Of a DNA stretch of 64,000 bases, positions 47,484 to 57,698 are shown in pieces (positions within the stretch are counted from its first letter, which is position 1; each line of letters starts with the position of its first letter). Source of the stretch: Voacanga thouarsii (Eukaryota > Streptophyta > Magnoliopsida > Gentianales > Apocynaceae); NCBI GenBank assembly GCA_026120185.1, contig JANUWF010003377.1:879001-943000 (forward strand), written 5' to 3'. The translations under genes were made by a program, and so were the position numbers. The notes under the pieces were generated by a model. The model worked only from the letters and a program-made list of their open reading frames with translations, made no database searches and was not told the DNA's origin.

Positions 47484-49476
47484 TGTTGGATTGTATGCCC
47501 CCTTAGACTAGGTTTCTGTTGTAAAATCGAATATTTTAATAAAAGAATTTATTTTCAAAAATTGTTTGTGAATTTACTTTTTGTTTGTGCACGATTTTCA
47601 TTTGAACAGACCCATTGTGTTTAAATAAGTGATCCATGTGAATGGTGGTCTTTCACAGTAAGGTATGGATCACGGGTTATTTAACACATAAACTTTTGTT
47701 CTTAACCTATTGATGAGGCTGGGAATCTCATCATGTTTTGGTTATTATGTTATGAATTCCAAATGGAGAATGGCTTACCTTTAGCCAGTGAGTAGTCCAC
47801 TCACTTCGTGACATAAGCGTATTTCGAATACGTAGGACAAGACCTGTAGTAGTGGTTTCTAAAAGTACTATATGAGAGAAACCTAGACTACTACCGCTAC
47901 AACGTGGACTAGTACTCTATGACTTGAGTATGAGTTGGTGGTCTGGCGAAGCTGGTAGCATATACTTTGATTTGCTATAGTTGAGGTTCTATCGTATGGC
48001 CAATATACTTGCATGTTGGGTATGTGTGACTAGTTAGTTGAGACAGACTTATACAAGATAGTTTCTACACTATATCGCCCCTTGTGGTTGTCCGAATGGT
48101 CTAAAATGTCCAGGGCCCTGGGAAACATGACTTGGATGTTTGCTTTAGGGTAGCTCCCTTGGAAAGTGAAAATAGTCCAGGAAGTCGTGGATCATTGGAC
48201 TAGAAGCCTAAGGATGGTAGATGTCATTTAGAGGGGTGTTAGTACACTTCTTCCTCTCTAAATGTACGTCGATGTGTAGAGGGGTATTTTAGTCATTTCA
48301 CCTGTAAGTTGGAGACTTTGCTAATGCAGCATTGTCCTTGGGGTCAATATTTCCTTATGGTGATATTAGAAAATATTTAAAATGCAAAATACAGTTATTT
48401 AGATAGTAGGGGTATTTTGGTCCTCGGAATAACCCGTAAGTCCTAACTAATTTTGGGTTGAGGAATTGGTCTCAGTTCAAGAGGATTTTATTTTATTTGA
48501 TTTTATTCAGGATGTCTAATTTATTATTAGACTGGAATAAAATAAATAAAATAAAATAAAATAGGAGTTGAGAGAAATTAATTATCTAGTTTAATTGGTT
48601 AATTAATTATTCAGGGCCTAGGTCCAGTATGAGTAATTAGGAAATTAACATGGGCTTAAACTAGGGGAAATAATTAATGTTTAATTATTTATTGGCTTAT
48701 TTATATAGGCCCAAGAAATAAATAATTAAAAATTAATTATTTTGGTTCATTTGGGCTCATTATTATTTATTGGGTCATTTATATAAGCCTAGGAAATAAA
48801 TAATTAATGTTTATTATTTTGGGCCTTTTGGGTTCAAAAAAAATAATAAAATTTATTTTGGCCCAATAGCTTGGACCTTAGGATTTTTCCAGATACGGTT
48901 AAGAAGAGTTTAGGGTTAAGCCAAACTTATTTTCAGGATAACATCCGGGTGTTTGAATTTTGATATTCCGGGGATATGTTTATCAGATATTTGAGTCTTA
49001 GTTTTGGCTAACCAATAAAACAAGTCTCTAGTAGAGGAAAACTCTAATTTTTCCCTAGCCTAGCTGAGCCTCTTGTGTATCTCTCTCTGGTCTCTCACGC
49101 CTCCCTCTTCTGTGTCTTCTTCTTGTTTCTTTGTTAACTAATAGTAAGAGAACCAAGGAGATTTGAGACCGTTTCTCTTCACCATTGTGTTCACCGGCTA
49201 GAGATTGGGCAGAGGAATATTTCGAGAGTTGGAAAGCTTGGCGTTAATGCAAACAAGGCAAAGTAGGAGGCTAGCGGGTTTTCAACCGGAAGCTTCTTCA
49301 AGTGGGCAAAGCGAAGCGATTCCAGTCGTTCAAGCCACTTCTACTCAACCTAGAAGGCTTAAGGAGTGCAAAGGTATGATCTTCACGCTTCTGTGTGGCC
49401 TCTAAGGCTTGCGGGTTTTTTTTCTTTCCCTGTTTTTTCCCGTGGATGCATGGCTCCCCTGTTTTCCGTCCTCTCA
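47484..49476 (+). repeat. 5-prime LTR of element E
   Basis: It starts TGTTGGATTGTATGCCCCC and ends TTTTCCGTCCTCTCA. It contains the core block shared with A and C (about 47815-47955) and near-repeats of GGCCCAAGAAATAAATAATT (about 48700-48840). There is a TATA-like TTTATATAAG at 48778-48787, which I note as a weak promoter candidate. The putative leader exon is at 49247-49373. Confidence 0.96.
49247..49373 (+). CDS. Putative LTR-encoded leader exon of element E (N-terminal Gag extension)
   Basis: From ATG 49247 the open segment reads MQTRQSRRLAGFQPEASSSG and on, basic and Ser/Gln-rich, for 127 nt to CAAAG/GTATGA, a donor-like site. The acceptor-like TTTTCAG ends at 51272, two bases before the gag ATG. 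Excision of 49374-51272 (1899 bp) would leave phase 1 joined to AA-ATG, in frame with gag. The 3-prime LTR copy (56893-57019) keeps the frame, and so does the 3-prime copy of C. Unspliced, the frame ends at 49403 after ten more codons. Expression is not shown by sequence; this is inference from conserved length, phase and motif. Confidence 0.5.
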
Positions 49477-49479
49477 ATG

Positions 49480-49492
49480 TGGTATCAGAGCC
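49480..49492 (+). other. Primer-binding site of element E
   Basis: TGGTATCAGAGCC, three bases after the LTR end, matches the plant initiator-Met tRNA 3-prime end without mismatch. It lies inside the putative intron, so spliced RNA would lack it. Confidence 0.93.
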
Positions 49493-51274
49493 AATGGTTC
49501 TTTGATCAATATAGGGAGCATGGTAGTTAATAAAAATGGAGAAGATGATTATACTTGTGATCCTTCGCTGTTTTGGTATGGGATAGGATCTCTGTGAGCT
49601 TCATCGTTGAAGCATAGGCATCACTGTAAAAAATTTTTGGCTTTGAAGTTTGATTGTGTAAACCCAATTTAAATGGGTATAGGCAGTTTTGGTTTTGTTT
49701 TGGATGAGTTTTTGTAAGTAAAAATGTCCAAAGAAGCCAAAGAAATAAGGAAAAGTCGAAGAACAGAGGCTCTGCAGAAAGCTCGCGCGGAAGGGAAAAA
49801 AAACGAAAAAGAAAGGCACTATTCCTAAGCCGTTTGATCCGAGCCGAGCCGCTACTGAAACTGTGAGAGGAGCCGGTTGCTGTTGGGCTGAGCCGATGCG
49901 AAATTGCGAGCCGATTGCTTGCGAATTTGCAATTGCAAATTTCGCAATTGGCACGTGGGTCGTTAGCGGGCAATCGGATCAACACACGGGCGGGTGAGGC
50001 GCAGCAGGTTCTCGGGCGGGCGGGCTGAGTTCGCAGGTTGTTGAGGATTCTAATCCGGTGCGGCGCAATGCACCGCGGCCGCAGTGGACCCCAGGCCAAA
50101 TGGGCCCGGATTCGGTGCAGTGGACCGCCAGCGATTTTTTGCATTTTTTTATTTTTTTTATTTTTCGTTTTGGGTCTCATACCAGGCGAAGTTAATATTT
50201 TTACAATATTTATATTCTTGGAATATATTTGCATGGAAAATATTAGTAAGGGATTTTAGGATTAAACAAGATCATTAATTAATTAATTAATTAATATTTT
50301 TAATTCTATTATTTAGGCACTTAGGTTTTAAAAAAAAATAGAAAAGCATGAAAACATTTATTGTTTTGAGCATGCTATTTTTTTTTATGTACCTATGTGT
50401 ACCTTTTCTCAAAGACCAAAGTCTTTGGGAACATTTTTGACAAGAAAAATATTTTTCTTCAAAAATTAAATGGTTATTTTAATTTGTACAAAAATTAATC
50501 ATTGAATATTTTCTCAAAGGATTTAATCCTTGACATAGAAAATATATTGGATTTAGATATTTTTGTAAATTAAAATGGAGAGCCATTTTGTTTTGTTTTG
50601 GACTAGAAAAATGATTTTGTCAAATAAACTTGAGACCAAAGTCTCTAGAAAGTTTTAATTGGAAAAATTTTAAAATCATTAAGTTTTAACTTAAATAAAA
50701 TTAGTCCATGGAGAAATCTCTCAAAGGATATAAGCCTTGACATAGAGATTTTAATGGACTTGGATATTTTATTTTTGAGTTAAGAAAAACTTAATGGAAA
50801 TTTCAAAAGGATATTTTTCCAGAAAACCTTTATTTTAAAATATTAAGTGGGAGAGGGGTTCCAACGGCCCCACGGCTTCCATCACGGTCCTCATTAGAGA
50901 TCGTGGGTCCCCTCGCGTCACCCTGGGAGTGAACCCGTATAGGATGGGGATACCACAAGGATCTAGATCTAATGGAATGATGTAATTAATAACCCGGGGC
51001 ACGTACTATGATCGGCCAGCCCACGTTGAAGGTTATAGTGCGAGGTATGTCCATAGGAAATGAGAGGAAACGGCCATCCCACGATGGAGTTATCCTCTAG
51101 ATCATTACCTAGAAGGGAAATTAATTTGTGGTAGTTAATACACTTAGCTTAGGAAACTGTTAATCTTCCCAAGAAGCTATGTCAGTTTTCCTAAAAGCCA
51201 AATTATTTTCAGTGCACAAATTTTATTTTGTTTTCACAAACTTAATTCTTTCTTTTATTTTTCGATTTTCAGAA
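49493..51274 (+). other. Leader of element E, with GC-rich island
   Basis: A non-coding leader of about 1.8 kb. A GC-rich island at about 49840-50125 is rich in GAGCCG and GGCGGG words. Further right it is AT-rich with direct echoes of AAAGACCAAAGTCTTTGG (50411-50428). The block GTGGGAGAGGGG (50847-50858) is shared with the leaders of A and C. It ends in TTTCGATTTTCAG. The 235-codon minus-strand ORF over the island has no recognisable domain. Confidence 0.75.
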
Positions 51275-52036
51275 ATGGTGGGAGGTTCTTTTAGTCCATT
51301 GGTCGTTATTCTCAGGGAGAATAAGTTAACGGGTCCAAACTATGTGGACTGGAAAAGGAACCTGGACATAATACTCACAGCTGAGGAGTATAAGTATATC
51401 CTTTACGAGACCTGCCCTGTTATCGGGGAAGGTTCCACCGCCGAAGAGCTAGAGGCTGAGAAGGTGTGGAAGAAGGCTGACAAAATGGCACGTTGCTATA
51501 TGTTAGCCTCTATTTCTATTGTGCTCCAGTCAAAACACGAGCACATGGCTTCTGCATATGACATAAGTCAATCATTGGCTACTATATTCGCAAACAAGAG
51601 CCAGCCCGCAAGGCATGAGGCTCTTCGAACTATTATAAACACTAAGATAGCTGAGGGAGCATCAGTCCGAGAGCATATGCTCAAGATGATTGCTGCTTTC
51701 GAGGAGGCAGAAATCTTAGGGGCTGTCATTGACCCCGAGAGCCAAGTGGACATGGTTCTCGAATCTCTACCGGGCTCCTTCACTCAGTTCAAGTTAAACT
51801 ATAACATGAACAAGTTGAACATGAGTTTAACTGAATTGATGAAGGAGCTTCAGATGGCGGAGAAGGTCATGAAGCCGCAATCAAAGGCCATGATTGCTAA
51901 GGCTTCTTCCTCAAGAACTGGGTCTAAACCTAGAAAGTTCAAGAGGAAGAAGGGGAATGTAGCAGCCCTGCCCAAGAACCAGCCCAAGGACAAAGCAAAA
52001 GGCAAGTGCTTCAAATGTGGGAAAAAGGGACACTGA
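51275..52036 (+). CDS. gag: Element E Gag
   Basis: I choose ATG 51275 because related elements start gag there. The frame is open 32 codons further upstream, but that part is leader sequence. Blocks: VVILRENKLTGPNYVDWKRN, EEYKYILYETCPVIGEGST, KKADKMARCYMLASIS, EALRTIINTKIAEGASVREH, FKLNYNMNKLNMSLTELMKE, a Lys/Arg-rich linker and the zinc knuckle CFKCGKKGH. The frame ends at a TGA (52034-52036) that replaces the Trp codon inside the knuckle; KKEC follows in the same frame. It is 253 codons to this stop. Gag would assemble the particle and bind the RNA. The stop removes the last knuckle Cys unless it is read through. Confidence 0.9.
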   Translation: MVGGSFSPLVVILRENKLTGPNYVDWKRNLDIILTAEEYKYILYETCPVIGEGSTAEELEAEKVWKKADKMARCYMLASISIVLQSKHEHMASAYDISQSLATIFANKSQPARHEALRTIINTKIAEGASVREHMLKMIAAFEEAEILGAVIDPESQVDMVLESLPGSFTQFKLNYNMNKLNMSLTELMKELQMAEKVMKPQSKAMIAKASSSRTGSKPRKFKRKKGNVAALPKNQPKDKAKGKCFKCGKKGH

Positions 52037-53496
52037 AAAAAGGAGTGTCCAGATCTTCAAACCAAAAAAAACCCCACAAGTAATGTTTTCTATCTAGAGT
52101 CCATATCAATGGTAGGATCAACTTCCACTTGGATTGTTGATTCAGAAGCCACTGATCATATCTGTAACTCCTTGCAGGGGTTTAGAAAGATAAGAAGACT
52201 CAAGAAGGGCGAACATGGGCTTCGAATGGGTAATAGAGCACAAATCTGGGCCCTTGCAGTGGGAGAGCTAGACCTTATTTTTTATTGTAATAAGATAGTG
52301 GTTTTAAAAGATATTTTATATGTACCTGGTTTTCGTCAGAATTTGATTTCAGTTGTAAAACTTATTAATCAAGGATATTCTGTATCTTTCCATTCTGGTA
52401 TTTCTATCAGTAGAGATGGAAAAATTTTATGTACTGGGCACATGTATGGAAATCTATTCTTTTTAAACTCTATTAATAACCAATCAAATAACGCTCAGTC
52501 TGAACCTTTAACTAAGAAGAGAAAGACCAATATTAATGATTCATATATTTGGCATCTAAGGTGGGTCATATTAACTTAACTAGGATTCAGAGGCTAATCC
52601 ATGATAGAGCCAATGAGGTGTTGAGTCTTGTTTACACTGATGTGTGTGGTCCATTGTCTACACCAATTAGAGGAGGTTTTGAGTACTTCATTACTTTCAC
52701 GGATGATTGTACGAGGTATGGTTACATTTACCTGATGAGACGCAAGTCTGACTCTTTTGACAAGTTCAAGCAGTTTAAGGCTGAAGTGGAGCGTCGGACA
52801 AGTAAATTAATCAAAACCCTACGATCGGATCGTGGTGGAGAGTACCTCCTAGGTGAATTCAAGGATTACATGGTACATCATGGGATAATATCCCAGCTCT
52901 CTGCGCCGGGAACACCCCAGCAGAACGGAGTAGCTGAGAGAAGGAACAGGACATTGATGGAAATGGTCCGAAGCATGATGTCTCATGCTACTCTTCCAGT
53001 GTCGTTTTGGGGATATGCCCTGGAGACAGTGGCATATATTCTGAACTTGGTGCCTTCTAAGTCAGTACCTAGGACTCCCTATGAGATGTGGACTGGGCGT
53101 AAACCAAGTCTAAATCATTTCAGGATTTGGGGTTGTCCAGCTTATGTACTGGTCAAATGAGACAAGTTGGAACCAAGATCAAAATTATGCTATTTTATTG
53201 GGTATCCAAAAGGGACAAAGGGAGGTTACTTTTATCATCCTAAGGAGCAGAAGGTACTAGTCAGTACCAATGCTAGATACTTGGAAGATGATCAAAGTAC
53301 TTTCACTAAAGGTTCTACGAGGTTGGAACTTGAGGAGAAGTTATCTACAGAATCAACTTCTTCTGACCCGATTCTGAAACAAGAAGAGGCACAGCCTCAA
53401 GTGCCAGTGCAAATGGAGCCTCGTCGTAGTGGGAGAGTGTCTAGGGTTCTGAATAGATGGACAGGAGAAGCCTTTAAGCTAGTCTCCGACCATTAG
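52037..53496 (+). pseudogene. pol: Element E protease and integrase, broken
   Basis: Protease WIVDSEATDHICNS (52130-52170) has Gly of the DSG active site changed to Glu. The GAG-pre-integrase region reads YIWHLR, then a one-base frameshift near 52560, then [14 protein letters not shown]. About 25-30 residues holding the CxxC zinc-binding pair are deleted (junction near 52607; compare CEPC in A at 30018). The integrase core is clean: [17 protein letters not shown] and [10 protein letters not shown] give an intact D,D-35-E triad. A TGA lies at 53158-53160 and a TAG at 53494-53496. Confidence 0.9.
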
Positions 53497-54516
53497 GAAC
53501 AAGACCCCACTAGATACGAGGAGGCTATTGCTGATGCCGATGCAAATCTGTGGCATGAAGCAATGAAAGCCGAGATTGAGTCTATGTACCTCAATCAGGT
53601 TTGGGATCTTGTAGCTTCACCTGAAGGGATAAAACCCATTGGCTGCAAGTGGGTGTACAAGAGAAAGAGGGGAACGGATAGGAAGGTGGAAACCTTCAAA
53701 GCTAGACTTGTGGCGAAAGGGTATACTCAGAAAGAGGGAATCGACTATGAAGAAACCTTTTCCCCAGTAGCCATGCTTAAATCCATCCGCATCCTCCTTT
53801 CCATCGCATGTCACTATGACTACGAGATATGGCAAATGGATGTTAAGACGGCATTCTTAAATGGCCATCTTAGCGAAGACATCTATATGTCCCAACCGGA
53901 AGGCTTCATTGCTGAAGGCCAGGAACATATGGTTTGCAAGCTTAAGAAGTCCATTTATGGACTTAAGCAGGCATCGAGAGTATGGAATATTTGTTTTGAT
54001 GAGACTGTAAAGTCTTATGGTTTTATTCAAAACGAAGATGAACTATGCATGTACAGGAAACTTGAAGGCATTAATGTGGTTTTTCTTGTCCTGTATGTGG
54101 ATGACATTCTACTCATTGGAAATGATGTAGGGACATTGTCATCTACAAAGGTTTGGCTATCTGGTCAATTCAGTATGAAGGACTTGGGAGAAGCCAGCTA
54201 TATTCTTGAGATTAGGCTTCTTAGAAATAGGAAGCAGAGAATGTTAGGGTTATCCCAAGCGATATACATTGACAAGATGCTGGCCAAGTACATCATGGAC
54301 TCATGCAAGGGAGCTCTAATCCCTTGCAGCCATGGGTTGTCATTTTCTTCGAAGGACTGTCCTAAGTCTCAAGAAGAAAAGGACAGAATGAGTAGGATTC
54401 ACTACGCCTCGACTGTGGGAAGTCTCATGTATGCCATGCTGTGTACTAGGCCAGATATCTGCTTTGTCGTGGGCTTAGTTAGCAGATATCAGTCAAACCC
54501 AGGGGAGTTTCATTGA
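53497..54516 (+). CDS. pol: Element E reverse transcriptase, long open frame
   Basis: An open stretch from after the TAG at 53496 to the TGA at 54514, including 317 codons from 53563. It carries [65 protein letters not shown], the intact catalytic YVDD (54094-54105), [20 protein letters not shown] and [12 protein letters not shown]. This is a full Ty1/Copia RT without internal stops, the best-preserved enzyme in the window. It is part of a polyprotein and has no start of its own. The final TGA replaces Trp (family HWQAVKH). Confidence 0.92.
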   Translation, partial: EQDPTRYEEAIADADANLWHEAMKAEIESMYLNQVWDLVASPEGIKPIGCKWVYKRKRGTDRKVETFKARLVAKGYTQKEGIDYEETFSPVAMLKSIRILLSIACHYDYEIWQMDVKTAFLNGHLSEDIYMSQPEGFIAEGQEHMVCKLKKSIYGLKQASRVWNICFDETVKSYGFIQNEDELCMYRKLEGINVVFLVLYVDDILLIGNDVGTLSSTKVWLSGQFSMKDLGEASYILEIRLLRNRKQRMLGLSQAIYIDKMLAKYIMDSCKGALIPCSHGLSFSSKDCPKSQEEKDRMSRIHYASTVGSLMYAMLCTRPDICFVVGLVSRYQSNPGEFH

Positions 54517-55077
54517 CAAGCTGTAAAGCATATTCTCAAGTACCTCAAGGGAACGAGAGATTATATGCTAGTTTATAAGGCTGATGATTTGGTTCCTACA
54601 AGATACACAGACATAGACTTCTAGGCGGATAAGGATGAGAGAAAATCCACTAGTGGATATGTCTTCACCATGTCTGGAGGAGCAATTTCATGGAGGAGTA
54701 TCAAGCAGTCCTGTATTACTGACTCAACCATGGAAGCTGAGTATGTGGAAGCTCTGGAGGCATCCAAGGAAGCAGTCTAGCTCTGGAAGTTTCTTTCAGA
54801 ACTTGGAGTCGTACCACATATGGACAGGCAGATTGTGATGTATTGCGACAACACTGGAGCAGTATCGCAATATAAGGAGCCTCAGAACCACAAGAAGGGG
54901 AAACACATCAAGAGGAAGTACCACCTAATCCGGGATTTCATCCAGAAACGGGAAGTCGTGGTGGAACATATTGCCTCAGAAAATAATCTAGCAGATCCAT
55001 TCACCAAGCCTTTAACTGAGAGAGTCTTTAAGAGACACTTAGATGCCATAGGGGTGGGCACCTATGGACTTACCTAG
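54517..55077 (+). pseudogene. pol: Element E RNase H, three stops
   Basis: In one frame: AVKHILKYLKGTRDYMLVY, then a TAG for Gln after YTDIDF (54622-54624), KDERKSTSGYVF, DSTMEAEYVEAL, a TAG for Trp (54778-54780), LWKFLSELGVV, MYCDNTGAVSQ, KGKHIKRKYHLIRDFIQ and the normal C-terminus HLDAIGVGTYGLT. The catalytic Asp and Glu residues are present. With the TGA at 54514, three single-base stops are all that break it. Confidence 0.9.
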
Positions 55078-55083
55078 TCTTAG

Positions 55084-55099
55084 AGTGCAAGTGGGAAAT
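55084..55099 (+). other. Polypurine tract of element E
   Basis: AGTGCAAGTGGGAAAT immediately before the 3-prime LTR TGTTGGATTG. Confidence 0.88.
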
Positions 55100-57122
55100 T
55101 GTTGGATTGTATGCCCTCTTAGACTAGGTTTCTGTTGTAAAATTGAATATTTTAATAAAAGAATTTATTTTCAGAAATTATTTGTGAATTTACTTTTTGT
55201 TTGTACACGATTTTCGTTTGGAACAGACCCATTGTGTTTAAATAAGTGATCCATGTGAATGGTGGTCTTTCACAGTAAGGTATGGATCACGGATTTTTTA
55301 ACACATAAACTTTTGTTCTTAACCTATTGATGAGGCTGGGAATCTCATCATGTTTTGGTTATTATGTTATGAATTCCAAATGGGGAATGGCTTACCTTTA
55401 GCCAGTGAGTAGTCCACTCACTTCATGAAATAAGCGTATTTCAAATATGTAGGACATGACCTGTAGTAGTGGTTTCTAAAAGTTCTATATGATAGAAACC
55501 TAGACTATTACCGCTACAGCGTGGACTAGTACTCTACGACTTGAGTATGAGTTGGTGGTCTGGCGAAGCTGGTAGCATATACTTTGATTTGCTATAGTTG
55601 AGGTTCTATCGTAGGGCCAATATACTTGCATGTTGGGTATGTGTGACTAGTTAGTTAAGACAGACTTATACAAGATAGTTTCTGCACTATATCGCCCCAT
55701 GTGGTTGTCCGAATGGTCTAAAATGTCCAGGGCGCTGGGAAACATGACTTGGATGTTTGCTTTAGGGTAGCTCCCTTGGAAAGCGGAAACACTCCAGGAA
55801 GTCGTGGATCATTGGACTAGAAGTCTAAGGATGGTAGATGTCATTTAGAGGGGTGTTAGTACACTTCTTCCTCTCTAAATGTACGACGATGTGTAGAGGG
55901 GTATTTTAGTCATTTCACCTGTAGGTCGGAGACTTTGCTAATGCAGCATTGTCCTTGGGGTCAATATTTCCTTATGGTGATATTAGGAAATATTCAAAAT
56001 GCAAAATATAGCTATTTAGATAGAAGGGGTATTTTGGTCATTTTAGCAGCCAAGGCGATGTGTCTTTTTGGTCCTCGGAATAGCCCGTAAGTCCTGACTA
56101 ATTTTGGGTTGAGGAATTGGTCTCAATTCAAGAGGATTTGATTTTATTTGATTTTATTCAGGATGTCTAATTTATTATTAAACTGGAATAAAATAAATAA
56201 ATAAAATAAAATAGGAGTTAAGAGAAATTAATTATCTAGTTTAATTGGTTAATTAATTATTCAGGGCCTAGGTCCAGTATGAGTAATTAGAAAATTAACC
56301 TGGGCTTAAACTAGGAGAAATAATTAATATTTAATTATTTATTGGGTTATTTATATAGGCCCAAGAAATAAATAATTAAAGATTAATTATTTTTGGTTCA
56401 TTTGGGCTCATTAATTATTTATTAGGTCATTTATATAAGCCCAGGAAATAAATAATTAATGTTTATTATTTTGGGCCTTTTGGATTCAAAAAAAAAATTA
56501 TTTTGGCCCAATAGCTTGGACTTTAGGGATTTTTCCAGATACGGTTAAGAAGAGTTTAGGGTTAAGCCAAACTTATTCTTAGGATAACATCTGGGTGTTT
56601 GAAATTTGATATCTCGGGGATATGTTTATCTGATATTTGAGTCCCAAATTTGGCTAACCAATAAAACAAGTCTCTGGTAGAGGAAAACCCTAATTTTTCC
56701 CTAGCCTAACTGAGCCTCTCGTGTAGCTCTCTTTGGTCTCTCACGCCTCCCTTTTCTGTGTCTTCTTCTTGTTTCTTTGTTAACTAATAGCAAGAGAACC
56801 AAGGATATTTGAGACCGTTTCTCTTCACCATTGTGTTCACTGGCTAGAGGTTGGGCAGAGGAATATTCCGAGAGTTGGAAAGCTTGGCGTTAATGCAAAC
56901 GAGGCAAAGTAGGAGGCTAGCGGGTTTTCAACCTGAAGCTTCTTCAAGTGGGCAAAGCGAAGCGATTCCAGTCGTTCAAGCCACTTCTACTCAACCTAGA
57001 AAGCTTAAGGAGCGCAAAGGTATGATCTTCACGATTCCGTGTGGCCTCTAAGGCTTGTGGTTTTTTTTTCTTTCTCTGTTTTTTCCCATGGATGCATGGC
57101 TCCCCTGTTTTTCGTCCTCTCA
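55100..57122 (+). repeat. 3-prime LTR of element E
   Basis: It matches 47484-49476 closely, is 2023 bp long, and ends TTTTTCGTCCTCTCA before the duplication aagag. It contains a second copy of the leader exon (56893-57019), still open, and TATA-like TTTATATAAG at about 56430-56439. One clear indel explains part of the length difference: CATTTTAGCAGCCAAGG-type sequence near 56038, absent from the 5-prime LTR near 48420. Confidence 0.95.
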
Positions 57123-57698
57123 AAGAGAAGTTATTGTGGATAAATTATAATTAGTTATAATTTGTGGTCCAAGTTATAATTGTGAGAACTTGATATTTCC
57201 AATTACAATTAAGGAATTCTAAAAGGATTAGAATTCTCAGTTTTGGGAAGGGATTTTCATGCAAGATATAGTAGAAACACACAAAACCCTTGCTGATGAT
57301 GATACACACGAAAACAAAAAGGCCACAAAAACCTTCTCTTCTTATCACTCTCTCAATTGTTCTTGTGAAGAACCCTAGCCACCATCTTTTTCTTCTAACA
57401 CAGGAAATTTTAGTGCTTAAGTATTCCTCTATGTGGATTACTGTTAGAGATAATCACACACTGTGATTATAGTGGTTAGACTTTCCACTCTCGTGAAGTT
57501 GGATCAAGAGGATTGCTGGATCGCACCTCGACTTGAAGAAGAAATTTTTTGTTCTTCGGATGATCAAACAAAGGTAAAAAGCTATTACCTTTATTATCTT
57601 TATGTCTTGTTTTCCACACATAGGCGGGTCCTGGGATGGTATCTCGTTTTATTCTTCCGCTGCGCCGTATACGATACGAGCGTGCGAGATACCCAACA
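57123..57698 (+). repeat. 3-prime LTR of element D, last piece
   Basis: It begins with the duplication aagag and AAGTTATTGTGG and ends GCGAGATACCCAACA, the same end as the solo LTR at 13278. A donor-like AACAAAG/GTAAAAAG lies at about 57570. After 57698 the sequence is C pol. Confidence 0.9.

Larger units (their letters stand above)
47484..57122 (+). mobile_element. Copia element E, complete and youngest
   Basis: 9639 bp with LTRs of 1993 and 2023 bp, PBS, leader, gag, pol and PPT, flanked by the perfect duplication aagag (47479-47483 and 57123-57127). About ten differences, mostly transitions, occur over the first 300 bases of the LTR pair by eye. Gag and RT are long open frames. However, protease and integrase zinc-finger defects, one frameshift and several stops mean it cannot be autonomous as it stands. 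It is inserted in the 3-prime LTR of D. Confidence 0.96.
39455..57698 (+). mobile_element. Copia element D, 5-prime LTR lost, 3-prime LTR invaded twice
   Basis: D keeps part of its leader, gag, pol and PPT (to 44806) and a 3-prime LTR in three pieces: 44807-45592, 47110-47483 and 57128-57698. Joined, these make about 1.73 kb, the size of the two solo copies of the same family. F (45593-47109) and E (47484-57122) are nested in that LTR. The right edge, CCCAACA at 57698, abuts C pol. The left edge is a deletion junction, so no target-site duplication can be seen. Confidence 0.9.

Noticed and set aside
49527..50234. 235-codon minus-strand ORF in the leader of element E
   Set aside because: It overlaps the GC-rich island and low-complexity flanks, has Arg/Pro/Ser-rich content with no recognisable domain, and is not kept in the equivalent leaders of A or C.
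57128..57580. A leader exon in family D like that of A, C and E
   Set aside because: A donor-like AAAG/GTAAAA and an acceptor before gag exist, but I see no conserved coding segment or RRSRRL motif, and the D 5-prime LTR is lost, so frame cannot be tested.
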